Source: Ectothiorhodospira haloalkaliphila ATCC 51935 (lineage in GTDB: Bacteria > Pseudomonadota > Gammaproteobacteria > Ectothiorhodospirales > Ectothiorhodospiraceae). From it: 64,000 bases of DNA. The notes below the pieces were generated by a model. The model searched no databases. It was not told where the DNA came from and worked only from the letters and a program-made list of their open reading frames with translations. The translations under genes were made by a program, and so were the position numbers. Where the stretch lies: positions 235,729 through 299,728 of the forward strand of contig NZ_KK214996.1 in assembly GCF_000633935.1 (NCBI RefSeq). The letters run 5' to 3'. This document shows positions 47,474-58,385 of the stretch, in pieces. Within the stretch, counting starts at the first letter, position 1. Every line of letters starts with the position of its first letter.

Positions 47474-48241
47474 TTATCGTCTGCCACGGGCTTCGCGTTC
47501 CAGCACTCTTTGGGTTTCTTCGGCATCCGGGAAATCGTTCTTCAGGCGCAGGGCGCACCGTCCCGAGGCATCGCGGTTACCCAGCGCCAGTTCGGCACGA
47601 TAACAGACCCAGAGGATCTCCGCCGTGGGATCCACCACTTCCATGAGTCGCTGCACGTAGGCACGTGCCTGCAGGTGACGGTCATTCTCGTCCGCCAGGC
47701 GCATCATCTCGTACAAGGCGCCGGCATGGTTGGGGTTTTGTTGCAGGGCACGCCGAAAATACTGCTCGGCCAGTTCCTCATCCGGGTACTTGAGAGCGCA
47801 GATGCCCGCATTGGTCCAGGCCACTTCCGGCGTGGGATACAGAGGGTCATCGGCCGCCCTGGTGAAAGCCTCCTCGGCCTCTTTGAGACGGTCCTGACGG
47901 CACAGGAAGGTACCATAGTTGTTGCGCGCCACGGCGTTGTCGGGCTCCAGTTCCAGAGCCCGGCGGAAATGCCGATCGGCCAGTTCGGGTTCGCGCAGGC
48001 GCTCCTGCAGCAACGCATAGGCGGCATGCACCTGGGCAGAACCCGGGTCCTGCTGCAGGGCCCGATCCAGGTTGGATTTGGCCTGCTGGAGCTGATTCTG
48101 CCGCATGTAGTGCAGGCCCAGTTCCACATTCACGCCGGCCGCACGGCGCTGCTGGTCACGCACTTCTGGCGCCGTGGCACACCCGGAGAGCACAAGGGTC
48201 GCCAGCAGGGCAATGGCCAGGATGGTGCGTGAGGCGATCAT
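47474..48241 (-). CDS. pilF: Type IV pilus assembly lipoprotein PilF/PilW
   Basis: 255-residue outer-membrane pilotin for the PilQ secretin. Signal peptide with lipobox LVLSGC, then about six TPR repeats (for example [26 protein letters not shown] and [20 protein letters not shown]). Start overlaps the rlmN stop by ATGA. Indicates type IV pili elsewhere in the genome. Confidence 0.92.
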   Translation of the reverse strand: MIASRTILAIALLATLVLSGCATAPEVRDQQRRAAGVNVELGLHYMRQNQLQQAKSNLDRALQQDPGSAQVHAAYALLQERLREPELADRHFRRALELEPDNAVARNNYGTFLCRQDRLKEAEEAFTRAADDPLYPTPEVAWTNAGICALKYPDEELAEQYFRRALQQNPNHAGALYEMMRLADENDRHLQARAYVQRLMEVVDPTAEILWVCYRAELALGNRDASGRCALRLKNDFPDAEETQRVLEREARGRR

Positions 48242-49356
48242 GGCGGGGTCACTCCGGAGGCATTCGGCACCCTGGCGTAGCGCAGGGCACGCCGAGTGCG
48301 ATCTTCCACCCGCCCCACCAACTGGCCACAGGCCGCATCGATGTCATCCCCGCGGGGGCGGCGGGTGATGGTGGTGTAGCCGGCCTGAATAAGGATACCC
48401 CGGAAGCGGCTCAGCGCCGCCTCGCTGGAACGGCGGTAGCCAGCGTCCGGAAAGGGATTGAAGGGGATCAGGTTGATCTTGCAGGGCACGTCCCGCAGCA
48501 AGCGCACCAGTTCGCGGGCATGTCCGGGCGTGTCGTTCACCCCATCGATCATGACGTATTCCATGGTGATCCGACTGTGGTGGCCGCCCTTGCCCACATA
48601 GCGGCGGCAGGCATCCATCAGGGGTCCCAGGGGATACTTGCGGTTGATGGGCACCAATTCGTTACGCAGGGCGTCGTTGGGGGCATGCAGGCTCAGCGCC
48701 AGGGCCACGTGCAGGGTCTCGTGCAGGCGGTCCATGGCGGGAATGATGCCCGAGGTACTCACGGTCACCCGACGTCGACTCAGGCCGTAGGCGTTGTCTT
48801 CCACCATGAGAGACACGGCGGCCACGACGGGCTCGAAATTGAGCAGGGGCTCACCCATGCCCATGAGTACCACGTTGCTGATCACCCGGCTCTGTCCCTC
48901 TTCCGGCTGCAGTCGGCCGCGCGCCACCTGCAACTGGCCGATGATCTCGGCGGAGGTGAGGTTGCGGTTGAAGCCTTGCCGGGCGGTGGAGCAGAAGCTG
49001 CAGTCCAGGGCGCAGCCCACCTGGGAGGATACGCAAAGGGTGCCGCGGCCATCCTCGGGGATGAACACGGTCTCGATGCAGTTGCCGTCATCCAGGCGCA
49101 GCAGCCATTTGTAGGTGCCATCGGCGGCACACTGTTCCAGGACGATTTCGGGGGTGCGGATTTCGGCCTCGTCGGCCAGCCAGCCACGCACGGCCTTGGA
49201 GAGGTCGGTCATGGCGGCAAAATCGGTGCAGTCGCGCTGGTGGATCCACTTGAGCACCTGCACGGCACGAAACGGTTTTTCGCCCCGCTGGGCGAAGAAG
49301 TCGGTCAGTTCCTGCCGGGTCATGCCCAGCAGATTGATTTTGGCCTTTTCGGTCAT
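48238..49356 (-). CDS. rlmN: Dual 23S rRNA A2503 / tRNA A37 methyltransferase RlmN
   Basis: 372-residue radical-SAM methyltransferase. The [4Fe-4S] motif is [15 protein letters not shown] (Cx3Cx2C), and a Cys earlier and a C-terminal Cys ([10 protein letters not shown]) provide the methyl-carrier. Additional signatures are [14 protein letters not shown] and ALSLHAPND. Start taken at [12 protein letters not shown]; the open frame extends to 49569 but lacks family residues. Confidence 0.95.
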   Translation of the reverse strand: MTEKAKINLLGMTRQELTDFFAQRGEKPFRAVQVLKWIHQRDCTDFAAMTDLSKAVRGWLADEAEIRTPEIVLEQCAADGTYKWLLRLDDGNCIETVFIPEDGRGTLCVSSQVGCALDCSFCSTARQGFNRNLTSAEIIGQLQVARGRLQPEEGQSRVISNVVLMGMGEPLLNFEPVVAAVSLMVEDNAYGLSRRRVTVSTSGIIPAMDRLHETLHVALALSLHAPNDALRNELVPINRKYPLGPLMDACRRYVGKGGHHSRITMEYVMIDGVNDTPGHARELVRLLRDVPCKINLIPFNPFPDAGYRRSSEAALSRFRGILIQAGYTTITRRPRGDDIDAACGQLVGRVEDRTRRALRYARVPNASGVTPP

Positions 49357-49392
49357 GGCTCGATCCACCGGCATCGGGCCGGGGTTGTGGTC

Positions 49393-49413
49393 GGGGGCCG
49401 GGTCCCGGCCCCC
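49393..49413. terminator. Hairpin between ndk and rlmN
   Basis: Ten-base perfect stem (GGGGGCCGGG / CCCGGCCCCC) with a one-base centre, in the 115-bp gap after ndk. Could attenuate read-through or end the ndk transcript. Confidence 0.4.
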
Positions 49414-49471
49414 GGGGCCTGCGGCCACCCCAGGGGTACCCGCGGCTTTGACTGCTTGCGTTTCGCTGACT

Positions 49472-49903
49472 TCAGCGGATGCGCTTGCAGACTTCCTCGG
49501 GCTTGAAGAAGTAGGCGATTTCCTGCTTGGCCGTGTCGGCACCGTCGGAGCCGTGCACGGCATTTTCATCGATGCTGACGGCGAAATCGGCGCGGATGGT
49601 GCCGGGGGCGGCTTCCTTGGGGTTGGTGGCGCCCATCAGTTCGCGGTTCTTGGCGATGGCGTCTTCACCTTCCAGTGCCTGCACCATGACCGGGCCGCTG
49701 ATCATGAAGCTGACCAGGTCGTTGAAGAACGGGCGATCCTTGTGCACGGCATAGAAGCCTTCGGCCTGTTCACGGCTGAGTTGCATCATGCGGGCGGCGA
49801 CGATGGTCAGGCCAGCCTTCTCGAAACGGCTGTAGATCTCGCCAATCACGTTCTTGGCAACGGCATCGGGCTTGATGATGGAAAGGGTTTGTTCAACGGC
49901 CAT
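49472..49903 (-). CDS. ndk: Nucleoside diphosphate kinase
   Basis: 143-residue enzyme balancing NTP pools. [21 protein letters not shown] at the N-terminus and the catalytic His in [20 protein letters not shown] are diagnostic. Start at 49903 has a GGAG site; the upstream part of the frame is not homologous. Between iscX and rlmN. Confidence 0.97.
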   Translation of the reverse strand: MAVEQTLSIIKPDAVAKNVIGEIYSRFEKAGLTIVAARMMQLSREQAEGFYAVHKDRPFFNDLVSFMISGPVMVQALEGEDAIAKNRELMGATNPKEAAPGTIRADFAVSIDENAVHGSDGADTAKQEIAYFFKPEEVCKRIR

Positions 49904-50036
49904 TCGGCAACTCCAGCGATGATATGGAAACACGAAGGCGGCGGGGGCCACGGGGCCTCCGCCGGGAGAGGATGTAGAGAGCGAATATTACCCTGTGGGG
50001 GGGTGTTCAGACAATGCGGTTCATGGGTGGGGCTTT

Positions 50037-50237
50037 CTAGTCTTCCTCTTCCATCCAGGCCAGTTGCACGGCTTCCAGGATGCGTTCGCCGCAGCGATCG
50101 GGGTCGTCGTCGAACTCGGGCAGGGCCATGATCCAGTTGCGCAAATCCACGAAGTTCACGTTCCTGGGGTCCACGTCCGGGTGGGCGTCCTGCAGAGCGA
50201 TGGCGAGGTCCAGGGTGTCGGTCCATTTCAGCGACAT
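50037..50237 (-). CDS. iscX: IscX (YfhJ), Fe-S assembly modulator
   Basis: 66-residue acidic winged-helix protein binding IscS and iron. MSLKWTDTLDLAIALQDAHPDVDP and the WIMALPEFDDDPDRCGERILEAVQLAW core are typical. Last gene of the isc operon, 15 bp after fdx. Confidence 0.94.
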   Translation of the reverse strand: MSLKWTDTLDLAIALQDAHPDVDPRNVNFVDLRNWIMALPEFDDDPDRCGERILEAVQLAWMEEED

Positions 50238-50252
50238 GGCAGCATTCCTCCC

Positions 50253-50591
50253 TTAGTGGTGTTCGGACACCTGATTGAGGGTGTATTTGGGGATTTCCAC
50301 CACCAGGTCCTTGTCGGCCACCCGTGCCTGGCAGGACAGGCGGGAGTCGGGCTCCAGGCCCCAGGCCTTGTCCAGCAGGTCCTCCTCGTCCTCGGTGGGG
50401 TCCTCCAGGGAGTCCATGCCCTCGCGCACGTAGACATGGCAGGTGGTGCAGGCACAGGATTTTTCGCAGGCGTGCTCGATCTCGATGCCATTGGCCAGGG
50501 CCGCGTCGCAGATGCTGGTACCGGCCTCGGCCTCGACGGATGCCCCTTCGGGGCAGATCTCCTCATGGGGCAGGAAGATGATGTTGGGCAT
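50253..50591 (-). CDS. fdx: Isc-type [2Fe-2S] ferredoxin
   Basis: 112 residues. Cluster ligands in CEKSCACTTC and a fourth Cys in RLSCQARV, the adrenodoxin type. Supplies electrons for cluster assembly on IscU. Starts 22 bp after hscA. Confidence 0.95.
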   Translation of the reverse strand: MPNIIFLPHEEICPEGASVEAEAGTSICDAALANGIEIEHACEKSCACTTCHVYVREGMDSLEDPTEDEEDLLDKAWGLEPDSRLSCQARVADKDLVVEIPKYTLNQVSEHH

Positions 50592-50613
50592 GTGATGCTC
50601 GGCTCCGGGTGGT

Positions 50614-52485
50614 TTATTCGAATTCTTCGACGCGATGGCCTGACATGGCCTTGCGCACGCTTTGATTCATGCGCTTGGCCACGAAATCCTCACTGGCCTT
50701 CTCCAGGCCCTTGATGGCCCTGGCGATCGCCTCGTGGTCATCGCCCTCGCGAGCGGTCACCAATTGTTCGCGCGCTTTGCGGATGTCCTTGAGCTCTTCC
50801 TGGCTGAGCAGTTCGCTATCGGCCCCCAGGGCGGAGTCCAGGGCTTCCAGGACACGATCGGCCTCCACCTGCTGTTCGCGCAGGCGCCGCGCCAGCATGT
50901 CTTCCTGGGCATGGCTGCGGGAGTCGGTGAGCATGGTCTCGATTTCGTTGTCGGTGAGCCCATAGGAGGGCTTGACCTCAATACTGGACCGGACACCGCT
51001 GACCATTTCCCGGGCGTCGACACTGAGCAGGCCGTCGGCATCCACCTGGTAGGTCACCCGTACACGGGCGGCCCCGGCCACCATGGCGGGGATACCGGAG
51101 AGGGTGAACCGGGCCAGGGAGCGGTTGTGATCCACCAGGTCCCGCTCACCCTGCACCACATGCAGGGCCATGGCGTTCTGCCCGTCCTTGAAAGTGGTGA
51201 ATTCCTGGGCACGACTCACGGGGATGGTGGTATTGCGCGGAATGATGTGCTCCACCAGACCGCCCATGGTTTCGATGCCCAGGGACAAGGGGATCACGTC
51301 CAGCAGCAGCATGTCGTCACCCGGCTTGTTGCCGGCCAGGATATCTGCCTGCAGGGCGGCACCCACGGCCACCACCTTGTCCGGGTCGATGTCCAGTCGA
51401 GGGGTACGGCCAAAGAACTCGCCCACCCGTTCGCGTACCCGCGGCACCCGGGTGGAACCGCCCACCATGACCACGTCCAGTATCTCTTCGGGCTTCACCT
51501 TGGCGTCGCGCATGGCGCGGCGGCAGGCGGCCAGGGTCTTGTTGATGAGGGGATCGATGAGGCAGTTCATTTGTTCGCAGGTGATGCAGCCGGACCAGTA
51601 GTCGGAATCCGACACCGCCACCTTGAGCCTGGCCTCGTCCCGCTCGGAGAGGGCCTCCTTGACCGCGCAGGCATCCATCATGATCTGACGCATGCGGTGG
51701 TGGCCGGTATCACCCTCGATGCCGGCCTCCTGCATCATCCAGCCAGCAATGGCCCTATCGAAATCATCACCACCCAGGGCACTGTCGCCACCGGTGGCCA
51801 GCACCTCGAAAACGCCCTTGTTGAGGCGCAGTATGGACACATCGAAGGTGCCGCCACCCAGGTCGAAGACGGCAATCACGCCTTCCTGTCCCTTGTCGAG
51901 CCCATAGGCGATGGCGGCGGCGGTGGGTTCGTTGAGCAGGCGGTAAACGTTCAGACCGGCCAGGCGGGCGGCATCCTTGGTGGCCTGACGCTGGGCATCG
52001 TCAAAATAAGCAGGCACGGTGATCACTGCCCCTTCCAGGTCGCCACCCAGGGAGGCCTCGGCCCGGGCGCGCAGGGCCTTGAGAATCTCGCCCGAGACTT
52101 CCACGGGGGTGACATCACCCTGGCGGGTGCGGATACGTGGTACGCCGCCATCGCCGGGCACGAAGTCGTAAGGAATATGCCCGGCCACGGTCTTGAGGTC
52201 ACCCACGCCACGCCCCATCAGGCGCTTGACGGAGGAGAGGGTGTTCAGCGGATCCAGGGCCGAGTAGCCACGGGCCTCCTGCCCCACCTGGGGCGGCCCC
52301 TGGTCGGGGTAGTGCACCACCGAGGGCATGAGGTGGCGACCCTTTTCGTCGGGCAGGGTCTCGGCCACGCCGTTGCGCACGGTGGCCACCAGGGAGTTTG
52401 TGGTCCCCAGGTCGATACCCACCGCCAGTCGATGCTGGTGTGGGTCGGGAGACATACCCGGTTCGGAAATCTGCAATAGCGCCAT
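50614..52485 (-). CDS. hscA: Fe-S chaperone HscA (Hsp70 family)
   Basis: 623-residue specialised Hsp70 that, with HscB, releases clusters from IscU by recognising LPPVK. ATPase motifs [32 protein letters not shown] and [14 protein letters not shown] are visible, followed by the substrate-binding domain and a helical lid. Ends VEEFE. ATG overlaps no neighbour; ribosome site weak. Confidence 0.97.
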   Translation of the reverse strand: MALLQISEPGMSPDPHQHRLAVGIDLGTTNSLVATVRNGVAETLPDEKGRHLMPSVVHYPDQGPPQVGQEARGYSALDPLNTLSSVKRLMGRGVGDLKTVAGHIPYDFVPGDGGVPRIRTRQGDVTPVEVSGEILKALRARAEASLGGDLEGAVITVPAYFDDAQRQATKDAARLAGLNVYRLLNEPTAAAIAYGLDKGQEGVIAVFDLGGGTFDVSILRLNKGVFEVLATGGDSALGGDDFDRAIAGWMMQEAGIEGDTGHHRMRQIMMDACAVKEALSERDEARLKVAVSDSDYWSGCITCEQMNCLIDPLINKTLAACRRAMRDAKVKPEEILDVVMVGGSTRVPRVRERVGEFFGRTPRLDIDPDKVVAVGAALQADILAGNKPGDDMLLLDVIPLSLGIETMGGLVEHIIPRNTTIPVSRAQEFTTFKDGQNAMALHVVQGERDLVDHNRSLARFTLSGIPAMVAGAARVRVTYQVDADGLLSVDAREMVSGVRSSIEVKPSYGLTDNEIETMLTDSRSHAQEDMLARRLREQQVEADRVLEALDSALGADSELLSQEELKDIRKAREQLVTAREGDDHEAIARAIKGLEKASEDFVAKRMNQSVRKAMSGHRVEEFE

Positions 52486-52536
52486 GGCGATAGAACCCGT
52501 GATTGGAGTGCGTCGCGGCCCGGGACCTACGTGGGC

Positions 52537-53082
52537 TCAGCCCAGCAGTTGGTCTTCAAGCCGCTCGGAGATGCGCGCAACTTCTTCGCGCAGGCGGTCG
52601 AAAAAGCGGAGCTTCAGGACTTCCTGCCGGGCGGCCTCCAGGTCGTTGGCTTCAAAGGCGGCCTCGAAGGCGTCCAGCATCTGCGTGTAGCGCGTTTCGA
52701 TGTCCGAGCTCAGGGCGTCCAGCGCTGCCAGAGGATCGGCGGCCTGGTCCACTTCCTCCAGAGCCTCGCGCAGTTCCATCTGCTCCAGGAGAAACTGAGG
52801 GTCATGGGCAGATTCCTTTTCCACGTCCACACCCGCGCCCTTGAGACCGAGCAGGTAACGGGCCCGCAGCCCGTCATCCTTGAGCGTGGCGTAGGCCTCG
52901 TTCACATGGGAGGCTCCCTGCACCGCCAGCCGACGAGCCTGGTCGTCCGAGTGGGCAAAACGGTCCGGGTGCAGCGCAGACTGCAACTCGCGATAGGCCG
53001 ACATCAAGGCCTGCTGATCCACCCGAAACCGCTGAGGAAGACCAAACAGCTCAAAATAATTGCGACTGAAGTCCAGATCCAC
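52537..53082 (-). CDS. hscB: Fe-S co-chaperone HscB
   Basis: 181-residue J-domain protein: HPD motif in QSALHPDRFAHSD, preceded by NYFELFGLPQRF, with a C-terminal helical IscU-binding domain. Starts at GTG (53082) seven bases after an AGGAG site; the frame is open further upstream but overlaps iscA and is not homologous. Confidence 0.93.
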   Translation of the reverse strand: MDLDFSRNYFELFGLPQRFRVDQQALMSAYRELQSALHPDRFAHSDDQARRLAVQGASHVNEAYATLKDDGLRARYLLGLKGAGVDVEKESAHDPQFLLEQMELREALEEVDQAADPLAALDALSSDIETRYTQMLDAFEAAFEANDLEAARQEVLKLRFFDRLREEVARISERLEDQLLG

Positions 53083-53104
53083 CTGTGCGCTCCTGTGACG
53101 CCCG

Positions 53105-53428
53105 TCAGACGCCAAAGCTCTCGCCACAACCACAACGGGAGGCCTCGTTGGGATTGTTGAACTTGAAGCCTTCATTCAGACCTTCCCGGGTGTAATCCAG
53201 CTCGGTGCCGTCCAGATAGACCAGGCTGCGCGGATTGACGATGAGCTTCACGCCCTTGTCCTCAAATACCGTATCGCCCTCTTCCAGTTCATCGGCAAAC
53301 TCCATCACATAGGCCATGCCGGAGCATCCGGTGGTCTTCACGCCCAGACGCAGGCCCACACCCTTGCCGCGTTTTTCCATGAAGGTGCGCACCCGCTGGG
53401 CGGCGGTATCGGTCAACTGGATGGCCAT
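53105..53428 (-). CDS. iscA: A-type Fe-S carrier IscA
   Basis: 107-residue carrier with Cys ligands in [13 protein letters not shown] and the C-terminal CGCGESFGV. Delivers [2Fe-2S] or [4Fe-4S] clusters to apoproteins. AGGAGA site before the ATG; between iscU and hscB. Confidence 0.95.
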   Translation of the reverse strand: MAIQLTDTAAQRVRTFMEKRGKGVGLRLGVKTTGCSGMAYVMEFADELEEGDTVFEDKGVKLIVNPRSLVYLDGTELDYTREGLNEGFKFNNPNEASRCGCGESFGV

Positions 53429-53464
53429 GCCTGTTCTCCTTCGTTCAATGATCAGTTCAAGGAT

Positions 53465-53875
53465 TTATGCGCTATCTTGCGCGGCATCGGTCGTCTTGCC
53501 GCCCTTCTGGCGAAAATCGTCGATGGCGGCCTTGATGGCATCCTCGGCCAGCACCGAGCAATGGATCTTCACCGGCGGCAGGGCCAGTTCCTCGGCGATC
53601 TGGGTGTTCTTGATGGCGCCCGCTTCTTCCAGGGTCTTGCCCTTCACCCACTCGGTGAGCAGGCTGGAACTGGCAATCGCCGAGCCACAGCCGTAGGTCT
53701 TGAACTTGGCGTCCTCGATCACGCCGGCATCATTCACCTTGATCTGCAGCTTCATCACGTCGCCGCAGGCGGGGGCTCCCACCATGCCGGTACCCACGGA
53801 GGTGTCGTTCTTGTCCATTGCCCCGACGTTGCGAGGGTTTTCGTAGTGATCGAGTACTTTGTCGCTATAGGCCAT
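53465..53875 (-). CDS. iscU: Iron-sulfur scaffold IscU (complete isc operon)
   Basis: 136-residue scaffold with Cys37, Cys63 and Cys106 and the LPPVK HscA site. Nearly identical to the IscU at 29 kb through residue 126, including a 99-base run without any difference (53628-53726 here, 29212-29310 there), but the last ten residues (KTTDAAQDSA) are different. GAGGT site before the ATG; followed by iscA. Confidence 0.96.
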   Translation of the reverse strand: MAYSDKVLDHYENPRNVGAMDKNDTSVGTGMVGAPACGDVMKLQIKVNDAGVIEDAKFKTYGCGSAIASSSLLTEWVKGKTLEEAGAIKNTQIAEELALPPVKIHCSVLAEDAIKAAIDDFRQKGGKTTDAAQDSA

Positions 53876-53910
53876 GTGTGCTTACCTCAATGTTCAGATC
53901 GGGCGGAAGA

Positions 53911-55134
53911 TCAGTGGGCCACCCATTCCACGGATTTCAGGTCGATCCCCTCCTGGTGCATTTCCCACAGGGGGGACAGGTCGCGCAGTTTTTGCACTGC
54001 GGCCCTGACCAGCTCCACGGTGTAATCGACTTCCTCGACGGTGGTGTAGCGGCCAATGGAAAAGCGGATGGAACTGTGGGCCAGTTCGTCATCACGCCCC
54101 AGGGCACGCAAGACGTAGGAGGGTTCCAGGCTGGAACTGGTGCAGGCCGAACCGGAGGAGACGGCGATGTCCTTGAGGGCCATGATCAGGCTCTCGCCCT
54201 CCACGAAGTTGAAGGAGACGTTCAGATTGCCCGCCACGCGGTGTTCCAGGTCACCGTTGAGATAGACCTCCTCCATGGCGCTCAGGCCGGCCCACAGGCG
54301 ATCGCGCAACTGGAGCACACGAGTCGCTTCGACATCCATCTGCTCACCGGCGATGCGGAAGGCCTCACCCATGCCCACGATCTGGTGGGTGGCCAGGGTG
54401 CCGGAGCGCAGACCACGCTCATGACCACCGCCATGCATCTGGGCCTCCAGACGCACCCGAGGCTTGCGGGACACATAAAGGGCACCCACGCCCTTGGGGC
54501 CATAGATCTTGTGGGCGGAAAAGCTTGCCAGGTCCACCGGCAGGGAGGAGAGGTTCAGCGGGATCTTGCCGGCGGACTGGGCGGCATCCACATGGAAGAC
54601 GATGCCCCGGGCGCGGGTGAGCTGACCAATGGCCTCCAGATCCTGGATGACACCGATCTCGTTGTTCACGTGCATCACGGACACCAGGATCGTGTCTTCC
54701 CGCAGGGCAGCCTCAAGCTTGTTCAGATTCAGCAGACCATTGGGCTCAGGATCCAGATAGGTGACCTCGAAACCCTCACGTTCCAGCTGCCTGCAGGGAT
54801 CGAGCACAGCCTTGTGCTCTGTCTTCAGGGTGACGATATGGCGACCCTTCTTCTGGTAGAAGTGCGCAGCCCCCTTGATGGCCAGGTTGTCAGCCTCCGT
54901 GGCACCGCTGGTCCAGATGATCTCACGGGGGTCGGCACCCACCAGGGCGGCCACCTGCTCGCGGGCGGTCTCCACGGCCTTCTCTGCCGTCCACCCGAAG
55001 CTGTGGGAACGGGAGGCGGGGTTACCGTAGCAACCGGAGCGGGTCATGAATCCGACCATCTTTTCGGCCACGCGCTCATCCACCGGCGTGGTGGCCGAGT
55101 AATCCAGATAGATGGGTAGTTGGATATTGCTCAC
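53911..55134 (-). CDS. iscS: Cysteine desulfurase IscS (complete isc operon)
   Basis: 407 residues, starting at GTG ([20 protein letters not shown]) after GGAGAGAG. PLP Lys in [12 protein letters not shown] and catalytic Cys in [16 protein letters not shown]. Sequence C-terminal to about residue 310 is nearly identical to the paralogue, while the N-terminal quarter differs more. Supplies sulfur to the downstream IscU and to tRNA thiolation. Confidence 0.96.
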   Translation of the reverse strand: MSNIQLPIYLDYSATTPVDERVAEKMVGFMTRSGCYGNPASRSHSFGWTAEKAVETAREQVAALVGADPREIIWTSGATEADNLAIKGAAHFYQKKGRHIVTLKTEHKAVLDPCRQLEREGFEVTYLDPEPNGLLNLNKLEAALREDTILVSVMHVNNEIGVIQDLEAIGQLTRARGIVFHVDAAQSAGKIPLNLSSLPVDLASFSAHKIYGPKGVGALYVSRKPRVRLEAQMHGGGHERGLRSGTLATHQIVGMGEAFRIAGEQMDVEATRVLQLRDRLWAGLSAMEEVYLNGDLEHRVAGNLNVSFNFVEGESLIMALKDIAVSSGSACTSSSLEPSYVLRALGRDDELAHSSIRFSIGRYTTVEEVDYTVELVRAAVQKLRDLSPLWEMHQEGIDLKSVEWVAH

Positions 55135-55180
55135 TGCTCTCTCCTTACAAACGATCCCATAGGCGGCCTGAAAACCAGCC

Positions 55181-55690
55181 CTATTCCACCGATTCCGACG
55201 CGGCGCTCACCGGAGCAGCCGATGCGCGGGGCATGCTCACGGGCTGGCCACCCATGGCCTTGTCCTGGCGTGCGGCCACCTCCTGCACACCGTTGCGTTT
55301 CATCACATCGCCCAGGGTGATGTTGGCGAGAAAATCATAGATCTGACTGCTCAGGTCGGACCACAGGTCGTGGGTGAGACAGCGTTCGTTGTTCTGGCAA
55401 TCCACCGTGCCACCACAACGGGTGGTGTCCACCTTTTCGTCCACCGCCGAGATCACATCGGCAATGGCCAGCTCACTGGGGGGGCGGCTCAGGGTGTAAC
55501 CTCCGCCAGGGCCCCGGGTGCTGAGCACCAGGCCGCGCTTGCGCAGTCGGGCGAACAGTTGTTCCAGGTACGACAGTGAGATACCCTGTCGTCCGGAGAT
55601 ATCCGCAAGGGATATCGGTCCCTGGTCGTTATGTAGCGCCAGGTCCAGCATGGCGGTGACGGCGTAGCGCCCCTTGGTTGTCAGTCTCAT
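55181..55690 (-). CDS. iscR: Rrf2-family Fe-S regulator IscR (complete isc operon)
   Basis: 169-residue regulator with winged helix [15 protein letters not shown] / [14 protein letters not shown] and Cys92, Cys98, Cys104 ([14 protein letters not shown]). Holo-IscR represses the isc promoter. A good type 1 IscR site sits 40 bases upstream. The C-terminal tail ([17 protein letters not shown]) is unlike that of the paralogue. Confidence 0.95.
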   Translation of the reverse strand: MRLTTKGRYAVTAMLDLALHNDQGPISLADISGRQGISLSYLEQLFARLRKRGLVLSTRGPGGGYTLSRPPSELAIADVISAVDEKVDTTRCGGTVDCQNNERCLTHDLWSDLSSQIYDFLANITLGDVMKRNGVQEVAARQDKAMGGQPVSMPRASAAPVSAASESVE

Positions 55691-55721
55691 TGCCCTCTCT
55701 CCCGTATGATCCGTCCGGGTA

Positions 55722-55754
55722 TACTAGCTATACCCTATCTTTTTAGTCAAGTAT
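55722..55754 (-). promoter_or_regulatory. isc operon promoter with type 1 IscR site
   Basis: The 25 bases at 55730-55754 match the type 1 IscR consensus at 21 positions (ATAC-TTGACT-AAAA...GGGTAT when read on the minus strand). The TTGACT inside it is a -35 and TAGTAT lies 18 bases later as -10, so bound IscR would block the polymerase. The site overlaps the last codons of cysE. Confidence 0.75.
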
Positions 55755-56553
55755 TATTCCGCCGATTGACCACGCTGGTTTCAGCGTTGCCATCTTCCGT
55801 GTCCAGGGCCAGCCCGCCCAGCTCCCCGGGTTCGATCTCGCGGATATGGGAATCGTCCACATCACCCCCCATCTCCTTGAGGGCGTGACAGGTCTCATCC
55901 AGACGGTGATCCAGGGTGTGCAGGTGATCGAGAATGCGGTTGATGGCCACGGCCACCGGGTCGGGCATGTCGTCGGTCATGCCGTAAGCGTCGAACCCCA
56001 TCTTCTGAGCCATGACCTCGCGGCGTTTCTGGTCGTCGGAGCGGGGTGTGATGATACGACCGGGAATGCCCACCACGGTGGCGCCGGGCGGTATCTTCTT
56101 GAGCACCACGGCATTGGACCCGATGCGGGCCCCCTCGCCTATCCGTATGGGCCCGAGTATCTTGGCGCCCGCCCCCACCACCACATTGTCTTCAAGCTGC
56201 GGGTGACGCTTGCCCTTGTGCCAGGTGGTGCCACCCAGGGTCACGCCATGATACAGCGTGCAGTCGTCACCAATCTCGGCGGTCTCGCCGATGACCACGC
56301 CCATGCCATGGTCGATGAAAAAGCGCCGACCGATGGTGGCCCCCGGGTGGATCTCCACGCCGGTCAGCCATCGCCCGAAATAGGCCAGGAAACGGGCCGG
56401 CCAGCGCACACCGCGACTCCAGAGGCAATGGCTTATCCGATGGATCAGCAGGGCGTGCACACCCGGGTAGGTGGTGAGCACCTCAAAGGTGTTACGCGCC
56501 GCCGGGTCGCGTTCAAAGACGCAGCGGACATCCTCTCGCAGACGCTGAAGCAT
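55747..56553 (-). CDS. cysE: Serine O-acetyltransferase
   Basis: 268 residues. N-terminal helical part ([26 protein letters not shown]) and left-handed beta-helix with hexapeptide repeats ([40 protein letters not shown], catalytic His-Asp region). Makes O-acetylserine for cysteine synthesis, and so feeds the cysteine desulfurases next door. Short C-terminal tail. In the isc-flanking position typical of many gammaproteobacteria. Confidence 0.94.
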   Translation of the reverse strand: MLQRLREDVRCVFERDPAARNTFEVLTTYPGVHALLIHRISHCLWSRGVRWPARFLAYFGRWLTGVEIHPGATIGRRFFIDHGMGVVIGETAEIGDDCTLYHGVTLGGTTWHKGKRHPQLEDNVVVGAGAKILGPIRIGEGARIGSNAVVLKKIPPGATVVGIPGRIITPRSDDQKRREVMAQKMGFDAYGMTDDMPDPVAVAINRILDHLHTLDHRLDETCHALKEMGGDVDDSHIREIEPGELGGLALDTEDGNAETSVVNRRNNT

Positions 56554-56650
56554 AGGCTCCCTGGTACCCGAGTTCCTCAGTGTGGAAAGCGCATTGTACT
56601 ACTTCACGGAAAGTGGATCGAAACCGGTTGAACGGCTGGCTCTTGAGCGG

Positions 56651-57445
56651 TCAAGGCGCCGGGTCCTTGCGGCCCTTGGCCGCATGGGCAAGGATGCCAC
56701 GCAGGATATTCACCTCGTTGATGGTGAGGCGAACACGACCAAACAGACGGCGCAAGCGACGCATCAGATGCCGAGGATTGTCCGGGTCCAGGAAGTCCAG
56801 CACCCGCAGGGTGTCCTCCAGGTGGGCGTAGAAGCGCTCCACGTCCTCATGGGGCGCCGGCAATTCACCGCCGGACTCCGCCGCCGAAGCCTGGGCGGCC
56901 CGACCTTCCAGGGCGGTCATGCGTAGCTCATAGCTGAGCACCTGCGCCGCTGCCGCCAGATTCAGGGAACTGTATTCGGGATTGGCGGGGATGTTCACCA
57001 GGGCATGACAACGGTCCAGTTCCTCGTTGGTCAGGCCAGTGCGTTCGCGACCAAACAGCAATGCCACGGGGCCGGATCGGGCTGCGGCAAGCAGTTCGGC
57101 GGCCGCCTGCCTGGGCTCGTGCTGGGGCCACCGCAAGGTGCGCTGCCGGGCGCTGGTCCCCAGCACCAGTTGACAGCCCACCAGCGCCGCATCCAGATCC
57201 TCATGCACCCGGGCCCTGGCCAGCAGATCATCCGCCCCGGAGGCCCGGGCAGTGGCCTCGGCACTTGGGTAGCCCTGAGGGTTCACCAGATGCAGATCAC
57301 TCAGCCCCATGTTCTTCATGGCCCGGGCCACGCCACCCACATTACCCGGGTGTGTGGTGTTCACCAGAACGATGCGTACCTGGTTCAGGATGTTTGTGTC
57401 TTGGGTTGCTTCAATTGTCATCGCGGGTTGTGTATGGTTCGCCAT
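56651..57445 (-). CDS. trmJ: tRNA (Cm32/Um32) methyltransferase TrmJ
   Basis: 264-residue SPOUT methyltransferase acting on position 32 of tRNA. Knot motifs: VLVNTTHPGNVGGVARAMKNMG, ALLFGRERTGLTNEELDRCHALVNIPANPEYSSLNLAAA. Two possible starts (57445 and eight codons in); divergent from suhB 61 bp away. Confidence 0.94.
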   Translation of the reverse strand: MANHTQPAMTIEATQDTNILNQVRIVLVNTTHPGNVGGVARAMKNMGLSDLHLVNPQGYPSAEATARASGADDLLARARVHEDLDAALVGCQLVLGTSARQRTLRWPQHEPRQAAAELLAAARSGPVALLFGRERTGLTNEELDRCHALVNIPANPEYSSLNLAAAAQVLSYELRMTALEGRAAQASAAESGGELPAPHEDVERFYAHLEDTLRVLDFLDPDNPRHLMRRLRRLFGRVRLTINEVNILRGILAHAAKGRKDPAP

Positions 57446-57506
57446 CTTCCCGTACCCTTCGCGGATACGACGTCGTTTCCTTCAAAATCAGTCGGACACC
57501 CTCGCC

Positions 57507-58301
57507 ATGCATCCGTTTTTGAACACCGCCATCAAGGCCGCCCGCGCCGCAGGTCAGGTCATCGCCCGCAGTGCCAATCGGGTGGATACCCTCAAGATCC
57601 AGGACAAGCAGCCCAATGATTTTGTCACGGAAGTGGATCGCAACGCCGAGCGGGAGATCATCCGCGTCATTCAGCGGGCCTACCCGGACCACGGCATCAT
57701 GGCCGAGGAAAGCGGTGAGCATGATATCAACCGGGAATTCATCTGGGTGATCGACCCCCTGGACGGTACCACGAATTTCATCCATGGCATCCCCCAGTTT
57801 GCCGTTTCCATCGCCCTGAAACAGCGCGGGCGCCTGGAGCAGGCGGTGGTGTACGACCCCATCAAGGAGGAACTGTTCGTGGCCACCCGAGGTGCCGGCG
57901 CCTTCCTGAATAATCGTCGCATCCGCGTGAGTCAGCACAAGGATCTCTCTGGCACCCTGCTGGGCACAGGCATTCCCTTCCGAGAGGATCAGGACCTGGA
58001 CTACTACCTGCGGACCCTCAAGGCCCTGCTGCCCGGCACGGCCGGTGTACGCCGCCCCGGCTCCGCCGCCCTGGACCTGGCCTACGTGGCCTGCGGTCGC
58101 CTGGATGGTTTCTGGGAGATTGGCCTGAATGAATGGGACATGGCCGCGGGTGTGCTGCTGATTCAGGAGGCCGGCGGCCTGGTGGGCGACCTGCGCGGCG
58201 GCCCGGAGTACCTGACGACGGGCAATGTGGTCGCCGCCGGTCCGAAGGTGTTCAAGGCCATGCTGCAGCGCTTGCACCCGGTGGTGAACCGGGAGGGGTG
58301 A
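57507..58301 (+). CDS. suhB: Inositol-1-monophosphatase SuhB
   Basis: 264 residues. Mg2+ sites EESGEHD, WVIDPLDGTTNFIHG and GLNEWDMAAGVLLIQEAGG. SuhB hydrolyses inositol phosphate and also works in rRNA antitermination. ATG at 57507 begins the family homology (MHPFLNTAIKAAR); upstream frame is not related. Divergent from trmJ, the usual arrangement. Confidence 0.95.
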   Translation: MHPFLNTAIKAARAAGQVIARSANRVDTLKIQDKQPNDFVTEVDRNAEREIIRVIQRAYPDHGIMAEESGEHDINREFIWVIDPLDGTTNFIHGIPQFAVSIALKQRGRLEQAVVYDPIKEELFVATRGAGAFLNNRRIRVSQHKDLSGTLLGTGIPFREDQDLDYYLRTLKALLPGTAGVRRPGSAALDLAYVACGRLDGFWEIGLNEWDMAAGVLLIQEAGGLVGDLRGGPEYLTTGNVVAAGPKVFKAMLQRLHPVVNREG

Positions 58302-58313
58302 AGCCAGTCCGAG

Positions 58314-58351
58314 CCCCTCTCCCGCTGGCGGGAGAGGGGTTGGGGTGAGGG
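58314..58351. repeat. CCCTCTCCC-type palindromic repeat, copy 2
   Basis: CCCCTCTCCCGCTGGCGGGA followed by GAGGGGTTGGGGTGAGGG, in the gap between suhB and secF. Stem of at least ten pairs with a short loop. Second of three copies. Confidence 0.75.
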
Positions 58352-58385
58352 TGGAGGGCTGCGAGCAGGAAGCCCAAACGGCGCC

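Noticed and set aside
50662-52479. 605-residue plus-strand open frame
   Set aside because: Antisense shadow of hscA, without recognizable domains; the hscA reading is clear.
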